DNA of 6,054 nucleotides from Candidatus Pacearchaeota archaeon (GCA_026395775.1 JAPLYA010000067.1:1-6054); one strand, 5' to 3'. Positions 1 through 5,863 are shown, counted from the stretch's first letter. The notes: a model not told the origin generated them from the sequence alone. Numbers and translations are program-made.

Positions 1-44
1 AAAGTTTATTTAGTGAGAAAGCTACAGCTACATTGGTTTGATTC

Positions 45-66
45 AATGAGCTGCAACAAGCTCATT
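45..66. repeat. Perfect hairpin, 8-bp stem with 6-nt loop
   Basis: The arms AATGAGCT (45-52) and AGCTCATT (59-66) are exact reverse complements around the loop GCAACA. An AT-rich tract follows on the plus side. Read on the plus strand it could end a transcript arriving from the left of the window; read on the minus strand it could be an RNA stem. No gene can be recognised in 1-44, so the role is open. The structure is seen directly; the function is not. Confidence 0.5.
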
Positions 67-102
67 TATATTAATTAATTCAGAAATAAATAGTTAATTA
101 TA

Positions 103-122
103 CCCCAATCTAAAGATTGGGG
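103..122 (-). repeat. Perfect hairpin, 8-bp stem with 4-nt loop; terminator or IS200/IS605-like right-end relic
   Basis: CCCCAATC (103-110) pairs perfectly with GATTGGGG (115-122) around the loop TAAA; on the minus strand the loop reads TTTA and the stem is followed by TATAATTAAC. It lies about 100 nt downstream of the stop codon of the minus-strand gene at 223-666, so it could help terminate that transcript, although no strong T-run follows. The form CCCC-stem-TTTA-stem-GGGGTA also resembles the hairpin found at the right end of many IS200/IS605 (tnpB) elements. No tnpB is present on either side, so that reading would mean a relic or solo end. Confidence 0.45.
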
Positions 123-222
123 AAAGCTTCATAATTCTAAATTATCAAACCCTAAGAAAACTACCTGTTAAGCTCTTTCCTGTGACTTCCTTGTATACTC
201 TTAAATAGCCTTTTGTGAAAAG

Positions 223-666
223 CTAGGTATTCCCAGCTAGAATAGCTATGCTTGTTTTGCCATTTTTCACAGAATCTTGGAGGGCAAGATTGAAGTTCTG
301 AGAATTCAGAATTTTGACAAACTCCTGTTCATCGCATGAAATTTTCAAATCCGCATTATCTAAACTGCCTTTTTGAATGTTAATTTTACTGCTGACAACT
401 TCTGCTTTATACTCCTGATTACCTATAGCTATATTTATTTTCGGGGTGTTTGAAGATAGAGGGGGGCTATGTAGTTCATAGGCTTTTATGCTGTACAATA
501 GAAGATAAATCTGGCTTTCTCCTATGACTGTTCTGTTAATACTTGATATGCTGATTGTTGGCCCTTGGACAGGAGAACTGAAACCATATAAGTTATAGAC
601 TATAAAACCAGCTACTGCTAAAATTGCTACTAACAATAAAATTAAGATAACCACTAGCTTCCTCAT
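223..666 (-). CDS. Small membrane-anchored protein of unknown function (possible SCP2-like outer domain)
   Basis: This 147-residue protein starts with MRKLVV and has one strongly hydrophobic segment (about residues 4-27), so it is probably an N-terminal membrane anchor or uncleaved signal with the rest outside the cytoplasm. After a Ser/Pro-rich linker the C-terminal half alternates beta-like strands with acidic helices. The run NADLKIS...EEF-like...NGKTSIAI loosely recalls the SCP2 sterol-carrier fold, which often shows a 'polar-D-hydrophobic ... helix ... sGk-hydrophobic' ending; this is a weak resemblance, not an identification. The ATG at 666 is chosen over an in-frame TTG at 678. It lies 26.5 bp from the centre of a TTTAAA box and starts directly at the charged residues before the membrane segment. 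It is divergent from serS. Confidence 0.7.
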   Translation of the reverse strand: MRKLVVILILLLVAILAVAGFIVYNLYGFSSPVQGPTISISSINRTVIGESQIYLLLYSIKAYELHSPPLSSNTPKINIAIGNQEYKAEVVSSKINIQKGSLDNADLKISCDEQEFVKILNSQNFNLALQDSVKNGKTSIAILAGNT

Positions 667-687
667 TTTAATAACCAAATTCCGAAG

Positions 688-695
688 GCTTTAAA
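688..695 (-). promoter_or_regulatory. TATA box of the minus-strand membrane-protein gene (shared with serS)
   Basis: On the minus strand the sequence reads TTTAAAGC, with the TTTAAA palindrome (690-695) centred at 692.5, 26.5 bp from the ATG at 666. This is the normal spacing for an archaeal leaderless transcript. The same six bases serve serS in the opposite direction. Confidence 0.6.
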
Positions 696-697
696 TA
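690..697 (+). promoter_or_regulatory. TATA box of serS
   Basis: TTTAAATA matches the archaeal TATA consensus. Its TTTAAA core is centred 26.5 bp before the serS ATG at 719, which predicts transcription starting at or within a base or two of the start codon. No Shine-Dalgarno sequence of useful length lies upstream of the ATG, consistent with a leaderless mRNA. Confidence 0.7.
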
Positions 698-718
698 TTC
701 TCCTAATTTACTAGGGAT

Positions 719-1990
719 ATGATTGACATTAATCTTATTAGAGAAAAGCCCGAGATAGTCAGAGAAAGCCAGAAGAAGAGAAATATGGATGTGAAAGATG
801 TTGATAAGCTTGTTTCTTTGGATAAAGAGTGGAGAAATCTTAAGAAAGAAGTAGATGATTTAAGAGCAAGAAGAAACAAGCTAAGTGAAGAAATTAGTCA
901 AGCGAAGAAACAAGGAAAGAGCATTCAAAATCTAATAGAAGAAGCCAGAGAGATTCCTAAAAAGCTTGAAGACAAAGAAAAATTTCTGACTAAAACAGGA
1001 GAAGAGAGAGATTCTTTGTGGAGAGAAATCCCGAATATTGTTGATAAAAGCATTCCTGTTGGAGGCCCAAGCAAGAATAAGATTTTGAAAGTTTATGGAA
1101 AGCCTTCTAAGCCTAAATTTCAGGTTAAAGATCATGCTGACTTGCTTGAAAATTTAGATTTGCTAGATACAAAAAAAGCAGCTGAAGTTTCAAGCTCGAG
1201 ATTTTATTTTCTAAAGGGAGATTTAGTAAAATTGAACTATGCTTTGATTAATTTCGTACTTGATTTCATAAGAAAAAAAGGATTTACTCTAATCCAACCC
1301 CCATTTATGCTGAGAAGAGATGTTTTAGCTGGGGCATTGCCATTAGGAACATTTGCAGACACTATTTACAAGATTGACGGAGAAGATTTGTATTTGATTG
1401 GAACTTCGGAGCATGCCTTAAATTCTTACTATATGAACGAAATAGTTGATGTTGAAAAACCAATAAGATTATCTGGAATGTCCTCTTGTTTCAGAAAAGA
1501 AGCAGGGACTCATGGAAAAGATGAAAAAGGAATTTTCAGAGTGCATCAGTTTGAGAAAATAGAGCAGTTTGTATTTTGCAAACCGGAAGATTCATGGAAA
1601 GAGTTTGATTTTATACTTGGGAATACTGTTGATATATTCAAGCAACTTGGAATTCCATTCCGAACAATTGTTTTATCAACAGGAGATACTGGTAGAGTGC
1701 CTGTAAAGACAGTTGATATTGAAGGCTGGTTTCCATCACAAAAATGCTTCAGAGAGCTAGGTTCTTGCAGCAATTGTACTGATTACCAAGCTAGGAGAAG
1801 CAATATTAAATATCAAGATAAAGAGGGCTTGAAATTTGTTAATACCTTGAATAATACAGCTGTTGCCACAGAGAGAATGCTTGCCTGTATTGTTGAAAAC
1901 TATCAGCAGAAAGATGGCTCAATCAAAATTCCCAAGGTTCTTTGGAAATATGCTGGTTTTAAAGAAATAAAGGTTAAGAAGAAGAGTTAA
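719..1990 (+). CDS. serS: Seryl-tRNA synthetase (class II)
   Basis: The protein charges tRNA-Ser, and normally also tRNA-Sec where present, with serine in the cytoplasm. The 423 residues match the usual family length. Residues 1-110 form the N-terminal domain with a long charged antiparallel coiled coil (about 30-105) that binds the long variable arm of tRNA-Ser. The catalytic core follows: the motif 1 region around 191-208 (LIQPPFMLRRDVLAGALP), the TSE serine-binding loop at 229-231, motif 2 at 258-283 (FRKEAG...FEKIEQ), the SCSNCTDYQARR signature at 349-360, and motif 3 at 376-395 ending in R386 and ENYQ. This is the common SerRS type, not the rare methanogen type. Motif 3 reads TLNNTA where most relatives have TLNGTA. 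The gene has its own promoter and its stop overlaps the convergent 77-codon gene by 4 nt. The start is fixed by the family N-terminus MIDINLIREKPE. Confidence 0.98.
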   Translation: MIDINLIREKPEIVRESQKKRNMDVKDVDKLVSLDKEWRNLKKEVDDLRARRNKLSEEISQAKKQGKSIQNLIEEAREIPKKLEDKEKFLTKTGEERDSLWREIPNIVDKSIPVGGPSKNKILKVYGKPSKPKFQVKDHADLLENLDLLDTKKAAEVSSSRFYFLKGDLVKLNYALINFVLDFIRKKGFTLIQPPFMLRRDVLAGALPLGTFADTIYKIDGEDLYLIGTSEHALNSYYMNEIVDVEKPIRLSGMSSCFRKEAGTHGKDEKGIFRVHQFEKIEQFVFCKPEDSWKEFDFILGNTVDIFKQLGIPFRTIVLSTGDTGRVPVKTVDIEGWFPSQKCFRELGSCSNCTDYQARRSNIKYQDKEGLKFVNTLNNTAVATERMLACIVENYQQKDGSIKIPKVLWKYAGFKEIKVKKKS

Positions 1991-2220
1991 GTTTGCCAAG
2001 CTAAATAAACTTTTTCTCTCCTATCTAATTCGTCTTTTAATGGTTTTGCTCTTTCTCGATATTCTTCTAAAATCCTGCATTTTATTTGTTTTTCAGATGA
2101 AAAAGGAGAGCCCTTTCCATCTAGAGAACTTAAAGTATTATTACAAGTGATTTGTAGAGAACTTAAAATCTCAATTAATTCACTTAAACTCATATCTGGG
2201 GGGCTTTTATTGCAAGACAC
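1987..2220 (-). CDS. Hypothetical 77-residue charged helical protein, GTG start
   Basis: I recognise no family. The protein is mostly helical and charged, with a leucine-rich amphipathic stretch (about 12-35), a short Gly/Ser turn (about 35-42) and a Lys/Arg/Glu-rich helix (43-73). Cysteines at 3, 26 and 48 do not form a CxxC pair. There is no membrane segment. The frame is supported as a real gene by an upstream TTTAAATA box on the same strand whose core is centred 26.5 bp from the GTG at 2220, the same leaderless spacing seen at serS. It also fills almost the whole gap between serS and uppS. An internal ATG at 2193 would give 68 residues with a 27-nt leader, but the promoter spacing favours GTG. 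Its stop codon TAA (1989-1987) overlaps the serS stop. Confidence 0.65.
   Translation of the reverse strand: MSCNKSPPDMSLSELIEILSSLQITCNNTLSSLDGKGSPFSSEKQIKCRILEEYRERAKPLKDELDRREKVYLAWQT
2011..2015 (+). terminator. T-run after serS
   Basis: TTTTT followed by CTCTCC lies about 20 nt past the serS stop codon, inside the opposing gene. Archaeal transcription commonly ends at such U-tracts without a hairpin. It is short, so support is modest. Confidence 0.3.
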
Positions 2221-2225
2221 AATTC

Positions 2226-2267
2226 ATTGTAATACAAAGGGTATTTAAAGATTTATTTATTGTAATA
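2226..2267. repeat. Operator-like ATTGTAATA direct repeats flanking the minus-strand TATA box
   Basis: ATTGTAATA occurs at 2226-2234 and 2259-2267, 33 bp apart. The centres (2230 and 2263) are each 16.5 bp from the centre of the minus-strand TTTAAA core (2246.5). The promoter-proximal copy is part of an 11-bp palindrome, TTGTA-A-TACAA (2227-2237), lying between the TATA box and the predicted transcription start at about 2220. That position would suit a repressor. The region is very AT-rich, so chance is a real alternative. Confidence 0.3.
2242..2249 (-). promoter_or_regulatory. TATA box of the 77-residue gene
   Basis: On the minus strand this reads TTTAAATA, identical to the serS box, with its TTTAAA core (2244-2249) centred 26.5 bp before the GTG at 2220. 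It predicts a leaderless transcript and is the main support for that gene and its start codon. Confidence 0.6.
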
Positions 2268-2303
2268 TATATTATATAATTAAAAACTAGAATTCATAAT
2301 GCT

Positions 2304-2311
2304 TTTAAATA
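2304..2311 (+). promoter_or_regulatory. TATA box of the cis-prenyltransferase gene
   Basis: TTTAAATA with the TTTAAA core centred 24.5 bp before the ATG at 2331. No Shine-Dalgarno sequence lies between them, so the mRNA is probably leaderless or nearly so. Confidence 0.65.
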
Positions 2312-2330
2312 GTGGTTTTCTCGTGTTTGA

Positions 2331-3023
2331 ATGAATGAAGAGAATAAACTTAATCACATAGCAATAATCATTGATGGGAATAGAAGATACGCTAAGAAAC
2401 ATTCATGGGAAGTATGGAAGGGGCATGATTCTGGAGCTGAAAATGTTGATAAGCTTTTTGATTGGTGCAAAGAGCTTGGGATAAAAAAACTAACAATATA
2501 TGCTCTGTCAACTGAAAATTTGAAGCGAGAGCCAAAAGAAGTTAAAGCCCTATTGGATGTATTCAGAAAATGGTTTGGAAAGTTTAAGAATGATCCAAGA
2601 ATCCCAGAAAATCAAGTTAGAGTTAGATTTATTGGGAAACTAGAACTTTTGCCTGAAGATTTACAAGCTCTGGCTAGGGAAATTGAAGAGAACACATCAA
2701 GTTACAGCAATTTTCATATAAATTTCTGCATTGCTTATGGGGGGAGATTAGAGTTACTTGAGACTATCAAAAAAATAATAAAATCTGGGAAAAAACCAGA
2801 AGAGGTGACTGAGGATTTAATAAAACAAAATTTGTGGCTTGAAGACGAACCAGATGCGATAGTGAGAACAGGTAATGTAAAAAGATTAAGCAATTTTTTG
2901 CCATGGCAATCTGCATATAGCGAGTTAATTTTTGTTGATAAATTGTGGCCTGAGTTCACAAAAGAGGATTTAGTTGCGTGTGTCGAGGAGTTCAAAGCTA
3001 GAAAGAGAAATTTTGGGAAATAA
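2331..3023 (+). CDS. uppS: cis-Prenyltransferase (undecaprenyl/polyprenyl diphosphate synthase)
   Basis: The enzyme adds isopentenyl diphosphate units in cis to an allylic primer, making the long polyprenyl diphosphate that becomes the membrane lipid carrier for glycan assembly (dolichol-type carrier in archaea). The 230 residues match the family. Conserved motifs in order are: HIAIIIDGNRRYAKK (9-23), with catalytic D15 and the diphosphate-binding GNRR; G31-H32; the YALSTEN loop (57-63); RFIGKLELLP (99-108); NFCIAYGGRLELLE (131-144); and DAIVRTGNVKRLSNFLPWQS (175-194), then WPEF (206-209). All key residues look intact. The RTG...RLSNFLPWQSAYSEL form is typical of archaeal members. It has its own promoter; the next gene, 163 bp downstream, also has one. 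Chain length of the product cannot be read from the sequence. Confidence 0.96.
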   Translation: MNEENKLNHIAIIIDGNRRYAKKHSWEVWKGHDSGAENVDKLFDWCKELGIKKLTIYALSTENLKREPKEVKALLDVFRKWFGKFKNDPRIPENQVRVRFIGKLELLPEDLQALAREIEENTSSYSNFHINFCIAYGGRLELLETIKKIIKSGKKPEEVTEDLIKQNLWLEDEPDAIVRTGNVKRLSNFLPWQSAYSELIFVDKLWPEFTKEDLVACVEEFKARKRNFGK

Positions 3024-3157
3024 AATTTTATTTGTAAAAGTAAAATGTTTCAGTAAACTTAACAATCAAAGCTGATTGGTTAGGAAAACAATTCCCCAAG
3101 CCCACCCAATTACCAAGTATACAAAAGCATCGGCTTATTTATTACTTCTCAAATATC

Positions 3158-3165
3158 TTTATAAA
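3158..3165 (+). promoter_or_regulatory. TATA box of the phosphoesterase gene
   Basis: TTTATAAA centred 25.5 bp before the ATG at 3187. Its spacing matches the other promoters in the window and decides the start codon of the downstream gene. Confidence 0.6.
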
Positions 3166-3186
3166 CAATTAGAGCTATCTAATGTT

Positions 3187-3786
3187 ATGAAAAGAAAACT
3201 TAAGATTCTGGCTGCAGGGGATATTCATGGGGACTCTGATTTAACAAAAAGGCTGGCTGAAAGAGCTGAAAGAGAGAATGTTGATTTTGTTATTCTTGCC
3301 GGAGATATTTTGTCTCCATTTCAAACCAAGAATATACTGAAACCATTTAAAGATAAAAATAAAAAAGTTTTGTTGTTGCCTGGTAATCACGAATCTTTGG
3401 CTGAAATAAATTTTCTAGCTGAACTCTATGGAATGAGAAATATTCATGGCTATTCAATTAAAGCAGGAGATGTAGGAATATTCGGAGCAGGAGGAGCTTT
3501 AGATTTTAACACAAGCGAAAAAGAACTCTATGAAACATTGAAAAAAGGCAACTCGGCATTAAAAGGTTTGAAGAAAAAGATAATGATAACACACATGCAT
3601 TCAGCTGGAACAATGTCTGAATTTTCAGGAATAGAAGGAAGCAGGAGTATAAGGAAAGCAATTGAAAATTTCAAGCCTGATATCTTGATTCATAGTCACA
3701 TACATGAAGCAGAGGGAATAGAAGAAAAAATAGGCAAAACCCGTGTGATAAATGTGGGAAGAAAGGGCAGGATTATAGAGCTCTAG
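3187..3786 (+). CDS. Calcineurin-like metallophosphoesterase (COG2129/Icc-related type)
   Basis: This 199-residue protein is a complete two-metal phosphoesterase domain. The metal-binding motifs are all present in the usual order: GDIHGD (11-16; D12, H14), AGDI (38-41; D40), PGNHE (65-69; N67, H68), THMH (135-138; H136) and HSHIHE (169-174; H171, H173). The layout, with an early GAGGALDF segment (100-107) in mid-domain, recalls archaeal predicted phosphoesterases related to Icc. The substrate is unknown; relatives act on phosphodiesters and nucleotides. The ATG at 3187 is chosen because the first strand KLKILAAGDIHGD begins there and a TATA box sits 25.5 bp upstream. The open frame extends back to a TTG at 3076, but that stretch would contain the promoter. 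It converges on the methyltransferase gene with a 14-bp overlap. Confidence 0.92.
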   Translation: MKRKLKILAAGDIHGDSDLTKRLAERAERENVDFVILAGDILSPFQTKNILKPFKDKNKKVLLLPGNHESLAEINFLAELYGMRNIHGYSIKAGDVGIFGAGGALDFNTSEKELYETLKKGNSALKGLKKKIMITHMHSAGTMSEFSGIEGSRSIRKAIENFKPDILIHSHIHEAEGIEEKIGKTRVINVGRKGRIIEL

Positions 3787-4390
3787 ATTTTTTAAACATG
3801 AAATTTAGATAGGTGTTTCTTTCCGACTGTTCTTTTGTTATTTTTCGGAAATAGACTAATTCGAAATTTTTACACATATTAAGAATTTCATTAAAACTAT
3901 ACCTTGAAACATATCTCGGAAGGTTATATTTTTTATCTGGTTTCTTCCAGCCTTCAAAGTTTCCTTCAATAACCCCAAGATAAAAAATGCCATTATCATT
4001 TAACATCAGCCTAACTTTTTGTATTACTGTTTTAGCTAATTCTTTTGAGATTGTTGTCAGCGAGGTGTATGACCAGATACCATCAAATTTATCATTTAAT
4101 TTAAGGTTTTCAAAATTCATTTTTATGGTTTTCAGACTTTTTTTTCTGCATAAGTCTAGCATTCCTTCTGAAATATCTAGACAAAGGGGATGAAATCCCT
4201 TATTTTTGAAAATTTGGCTATCTCTTCCTGGACCGCAGCCCAAATCTAATATATTTTTTCCTGGAAGACTTTTTAAAAATAAATCAATGTCCAAGGCCAG
4301 GAATTTCTTAGAGTAATTGTTTGTCCTTTTTTCATATTTCTTGCAGTATCTATTGTATATCCTTTCAGCGTTTATTGAATTATAGCTCAT
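3773..4390 (-). CDS. Class I SAM-dependent methyltransferase, substrate unknown
   Basis: The 205-residue protein has a Rossmann-fold methyltransferase core. SAM-binding motif I is ILDLGCGPGRD (47-57), the strand-2 acidic residue is D72 (LCLDISEGMLDLC), and the motif IV-like region is FDGIWSYTSLTTIS (102-115). A long helix and the NDNGIFYLGVIEG strand (131-143) follow. The C-terminal NLPRYVSRYSFNEIL segment (156-170) is typical of a large group of small stand-alone methyltransferases of undefined substrate. No membrane segment or extra domain is seen. It is the last gene of the four-gene minus-strand operon: its ATG overlaps the TGA of the nucleotidyltransferase gene in a 4-nt ATGA junction, which implies translational coupling. 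Its end runs 14 bp into the convergent phosphoesterase gene. A run of six Ts on the minus strand (3730-3725) inside that gene may end the operon transcript. Confidence 0.9.
   Translation of the reverse strand: MSYNSINAERIYNRYCKKYEKRTNNYSKKFLALDIDLFLKSLPGKNILDLGCGPGRDSQIFKNKGFHPLCLDISEGMLDLCRKKSLKTIKMNFENLKLNDKFDGIWSYTSLTTISKELAKTVIQKVRLMLNDNGIFYLGVIEGNFEGWKKPDKKYNLPRYVSRYSFNEILNMCKNFELVYFRKITKEQSERNTYLNFMFKKSRAL
3788..3793 (+). terminator. T6 tract directly after the phosphoesterase gene
   Basis: TTTTTT begins two bases past the TAG stop (3784-3786). This is a plausible archaeal U-tract terminator for the plus-strand transcript. It lies within the 3' end of the opposing methyltransferase gene. 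Confidence 0.4.
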
Positions 4391-5250
4391 TTTATTATTT
4401 TTATCCAGTGTTTAGGCTTTGATAAGTAAATTGTATCAAATGTTTTGTTGTATTCTCCGAAAATTCTTATTCTTTGTTTATCTTTAACACAAGACTGATA
4501 AGCCCAAAAATATGTTAAAACTCTTGTTGTTTTATTTTTATATTTAATAGAAAATGTTCTTGGGATTAAGCTTGCTCCCAAGGAATTTAAAACTCTTCCT
4601 GTGATTATCTTAGATTTTCCTTTTCTTAGTTTAGTATCTTCTTTGATTTCATTATTTTTGTAGACAAAGCGCAAGGTTGCAAGATTATTTTTAGATATTT
4701 GCAGTGAGGACCATTTATTCTTCAACATTTGCTCAAAATTATTCTTTTTGGATAAGAAAAGTTGATATTTTTTAGCTTGGTAATTGATGTGCCTGCTTGA
4801 TATTTTTTTGGCTCTGATAATCCTCCTTATAAGCTCAATCTTTTTTAATAATTTTTTATAGTTAGATTTTCCGTAAATAACAAAATCTATATCTCTTTTA
4901 ATATCAAATCCTATAAGATAAGAACCATAAATACCGATATCGTTTTTATTTATCCCTATAAAAATCAAAGCATCGGCGAGTTTCTTCCATTTTCTAATAA
5001 GATTTTTATAATTTTTATTAAAAAATGGTCTTGGCTTAAAAACTTTTTTTATATTTTTGATCTCATTAATATTCTGGTTTTGGTTTATTACTTTGATATA
5101 ACTCTTATTTAAAAGGTGGTTAAATCTCTCTCCTTTTGAATTAGGAGCGAATACTAAATTTCCATAAGCCTTATCTCCTTTGGTATATTGCACAATCCAG
5201 AAATTATCTTTTTTATCTAGGATATAGTCACAGGCATTTAGCATTCTCAT
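4387..5250 (-). CDS. Predicted Pol-beta-type nucleotidyltransferase (COG1665-like)
   Basis: The 287-residue protein carries a nucleotidyltransferase-fold signature at 105-127: IGIYGSY...DIDFVIYG, with G109-S110 and the metal-binding pair D120 and D122. The N-terminal domain (DYILDKKDNFWIVQYT...GERF, about 7-43) and the C-terminal beta-rich part (about 213-285, with GRVLNS, IPRTF and RIRIFGEY) resemble the archaeal family known as COG1665. That family has the same three-part layout and no established reaction. The call rests on remembered family features and is firm for the fold, less so for the family. The protein is very Lys/Asn/Ile-rich and the DNA unusually AT-rich. An ATG six bases inside (5244) is an alternative start. 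The gene overlaps the kinase gene upstream by 23 bp and the methyltransferase gene downstream by 4 nt, so it sits in the middle of a coupled operon. Confidence 0.85.
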   Translation of the reverse strand: MRMLNACDYILDKKDNFWIVQYTKGDKAYGNLVFAPNSKGERFNHLLNKSYIKVINQNQNINEIKNIKKVFKPRPFFNKNYKNLIRKWKKLADALIFIGINKNDIGIYGSYLIGFDIKRDIDFVIYGKSNYKKLLKKIELIRRIIRAKKISSRHINYQAKKYQLFLSKKNNFEQMLKNKWSSLQISKNNLATLRFVYKNNEIKEDTKLRKGKSKIITGRVLNSLGASLIPRTFSIKYKNKTTRVLTYFWAYQSCVKDKQRIRIFGEYNKTFDTIYLSKPKHWIKIIK

Positions 5251-5863
5251 ACTCTTCGTTTGGATTTAATTCTTCATTATTTTTTAGAATAGAAATAATT
5301 TTTTTGAGTGATGTTATTATATCTAAATTTTCTATAATATTGAGCTCTCTTCTTGTGGCTTCATTAAGAATATATTTATTAATCACTTGCATAACCGAAA
5401 AATTTGTATACCATTCTTTATGAAAGATTGCTCTTTTATCATTTTTAAGATTAAATCTTCTTATATGTTCTTCTTTATCCTTAAGATGAATAAAAAAATA
5501 GTATAATCGAGAATCTTTAATATTTAAAAAATCTAAGATTTCAGGTATTAGATGCGCTCCTTCAATTATTATATCCCGGCCTTCTTTTTCAGATTTGCTT
5601 ATTATATAAATTAAATTTTTATATATTGTTCTTGAATGCGCGATTAATCCTTTTATTATGTTTTCTTCATTTTTTTTCCCGAAGAATTTCCATGAATTGT
5701 GTGTTATCGAAAAAAGAATTGGATTTTTCTCTTCAGTTTTTAAACTTCTTACAACTTCTCTTACTATATCTGTTGATACAACCTGGTCAATCCCTAATAT
5801 ATTCGCTAGTTTGAGTGCAAGAGTTGTTTTTCCTGCCCCCGGAATACCACAAATCAGTATTAT
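5228..5863 (-). CDS. 2-Phosphoglycerate-kinase-like P-loop kinase lacking a standard start codon
   Basis: The minus-strand frame from 5863 to the TGA at 5230-5228 gives 211 residues. Walker A is GIPGAGKTT at 6-14, preceded by the usual first strand IILIC. Next come STDIVREVVR (30-39), a central helix, GRDIIIEGAHLIPE (95-108), FFIHLKDKEEHIRRF (123-137) and an ENLDIITSL tail (178-186). This order (STD-hRE-hhR, IIEGhHLhP, H-hRRF, final IEN) matches 2-phosphoglycerate kinase-type proteins (COG2074), known in methanogens for cyclic 2,3-diphosphoglycerate synthesis; many homologues have unknown substrates. No ATG-cone domain is present. The frame has no ATG, GTG or TTG before Walker A: TAG at 5875-5873 is followed by ACA AAC AAA ATA ATA CTG. 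The first ATG is at residue 158. A start at ATA 5863 or 5860, the latter sharing a base with the upstream TAA, is the simplest reading. It overlaps the next gene by 23 bp. Confidence 0.8.
   Translation of the reverse strand: MILICGIPGAGKTTLALKLANILGIDQVVSTDIVREVVRSLKTEEKNPILFSITHNSWKFFGKKNEENIIKGLIAHSRTIYKNLIYIISKSEKEGRDIIIEGAHLIPEILDFLNIKDSRLYYFFIHLKDKEEHIRRFNLKNDKRAIFHKEWYTNFSVMQVINKYILNEATRRELNIIENLDIITSLKKIISILKNNEELNPNEEYENAKCL

Larger units (their letters stand above)
1..222. other. Left-edge region without a convincing gene
   Basis: Apart from the hairpins at 45-66 and 103-122, nothing here is supported as a gene. Short open stretches exist, such as a 19-codon ATG frame on the minus strand from 65 down to 6, but none has a promoter or a protein-like composition long enough to judge. 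I see no tRNA cloverleaf and no spaced repeats. A smaller imperfect stem at 207-224 (AGC...GCT around TTTT/AAAA arms) sits directly at the end of the minus-strand gene that stops at 223. Confidence 0.4.

Noticed and set aside
1..44. C-terminal tail of a plus-strand gene entering from the left (frames ending at 41 or 78)
   Set aside because: Two frames are open but neither tail is long or distinctive enough to support a gene.
6..65. 19-codon ATG frame on the minus strand at the left edge
   Set aside because: Too short to judge, no TATA box at the right spacing, and its start overlaps the 45-66 hairpin.
31..66. tRNA T-arm or anticodon-arm-like bases (GGTTTGATTC, then a hairpin)
   Set aside because: The T-loop does not match the GTTCRANYC pattern and no acceptor stem or full cloverleaf can be formed.
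932..1773. Open minus-strand frames inside serS (932-1135 and 1546-1773)
   Set aside because: They lie antisense to a fully conserved synthetase gene, have no promoter or recognisable protein features, and follow from the A-rich coding strand.
2251..2290. AT-rich tract between the two divergent promoters as a replication origin
   Set aside because: It is only about 40 bp, has no origin-box repeats and no Cdc6/Orc gene nearby; an AT-rich spacer between promoters explains it.
2735..2995. Minus-strand open frame inside uppS
   Set aside because: Antisense to conserved cis-prenyltransferase motifs; no independent support.
3987..4193. Plus-strand open frame inside the methyltransferase gene
   Set aside because: Antisense to the SAM-binding core; hydrophobic composition comes from complementing AT-rich coding DNA.
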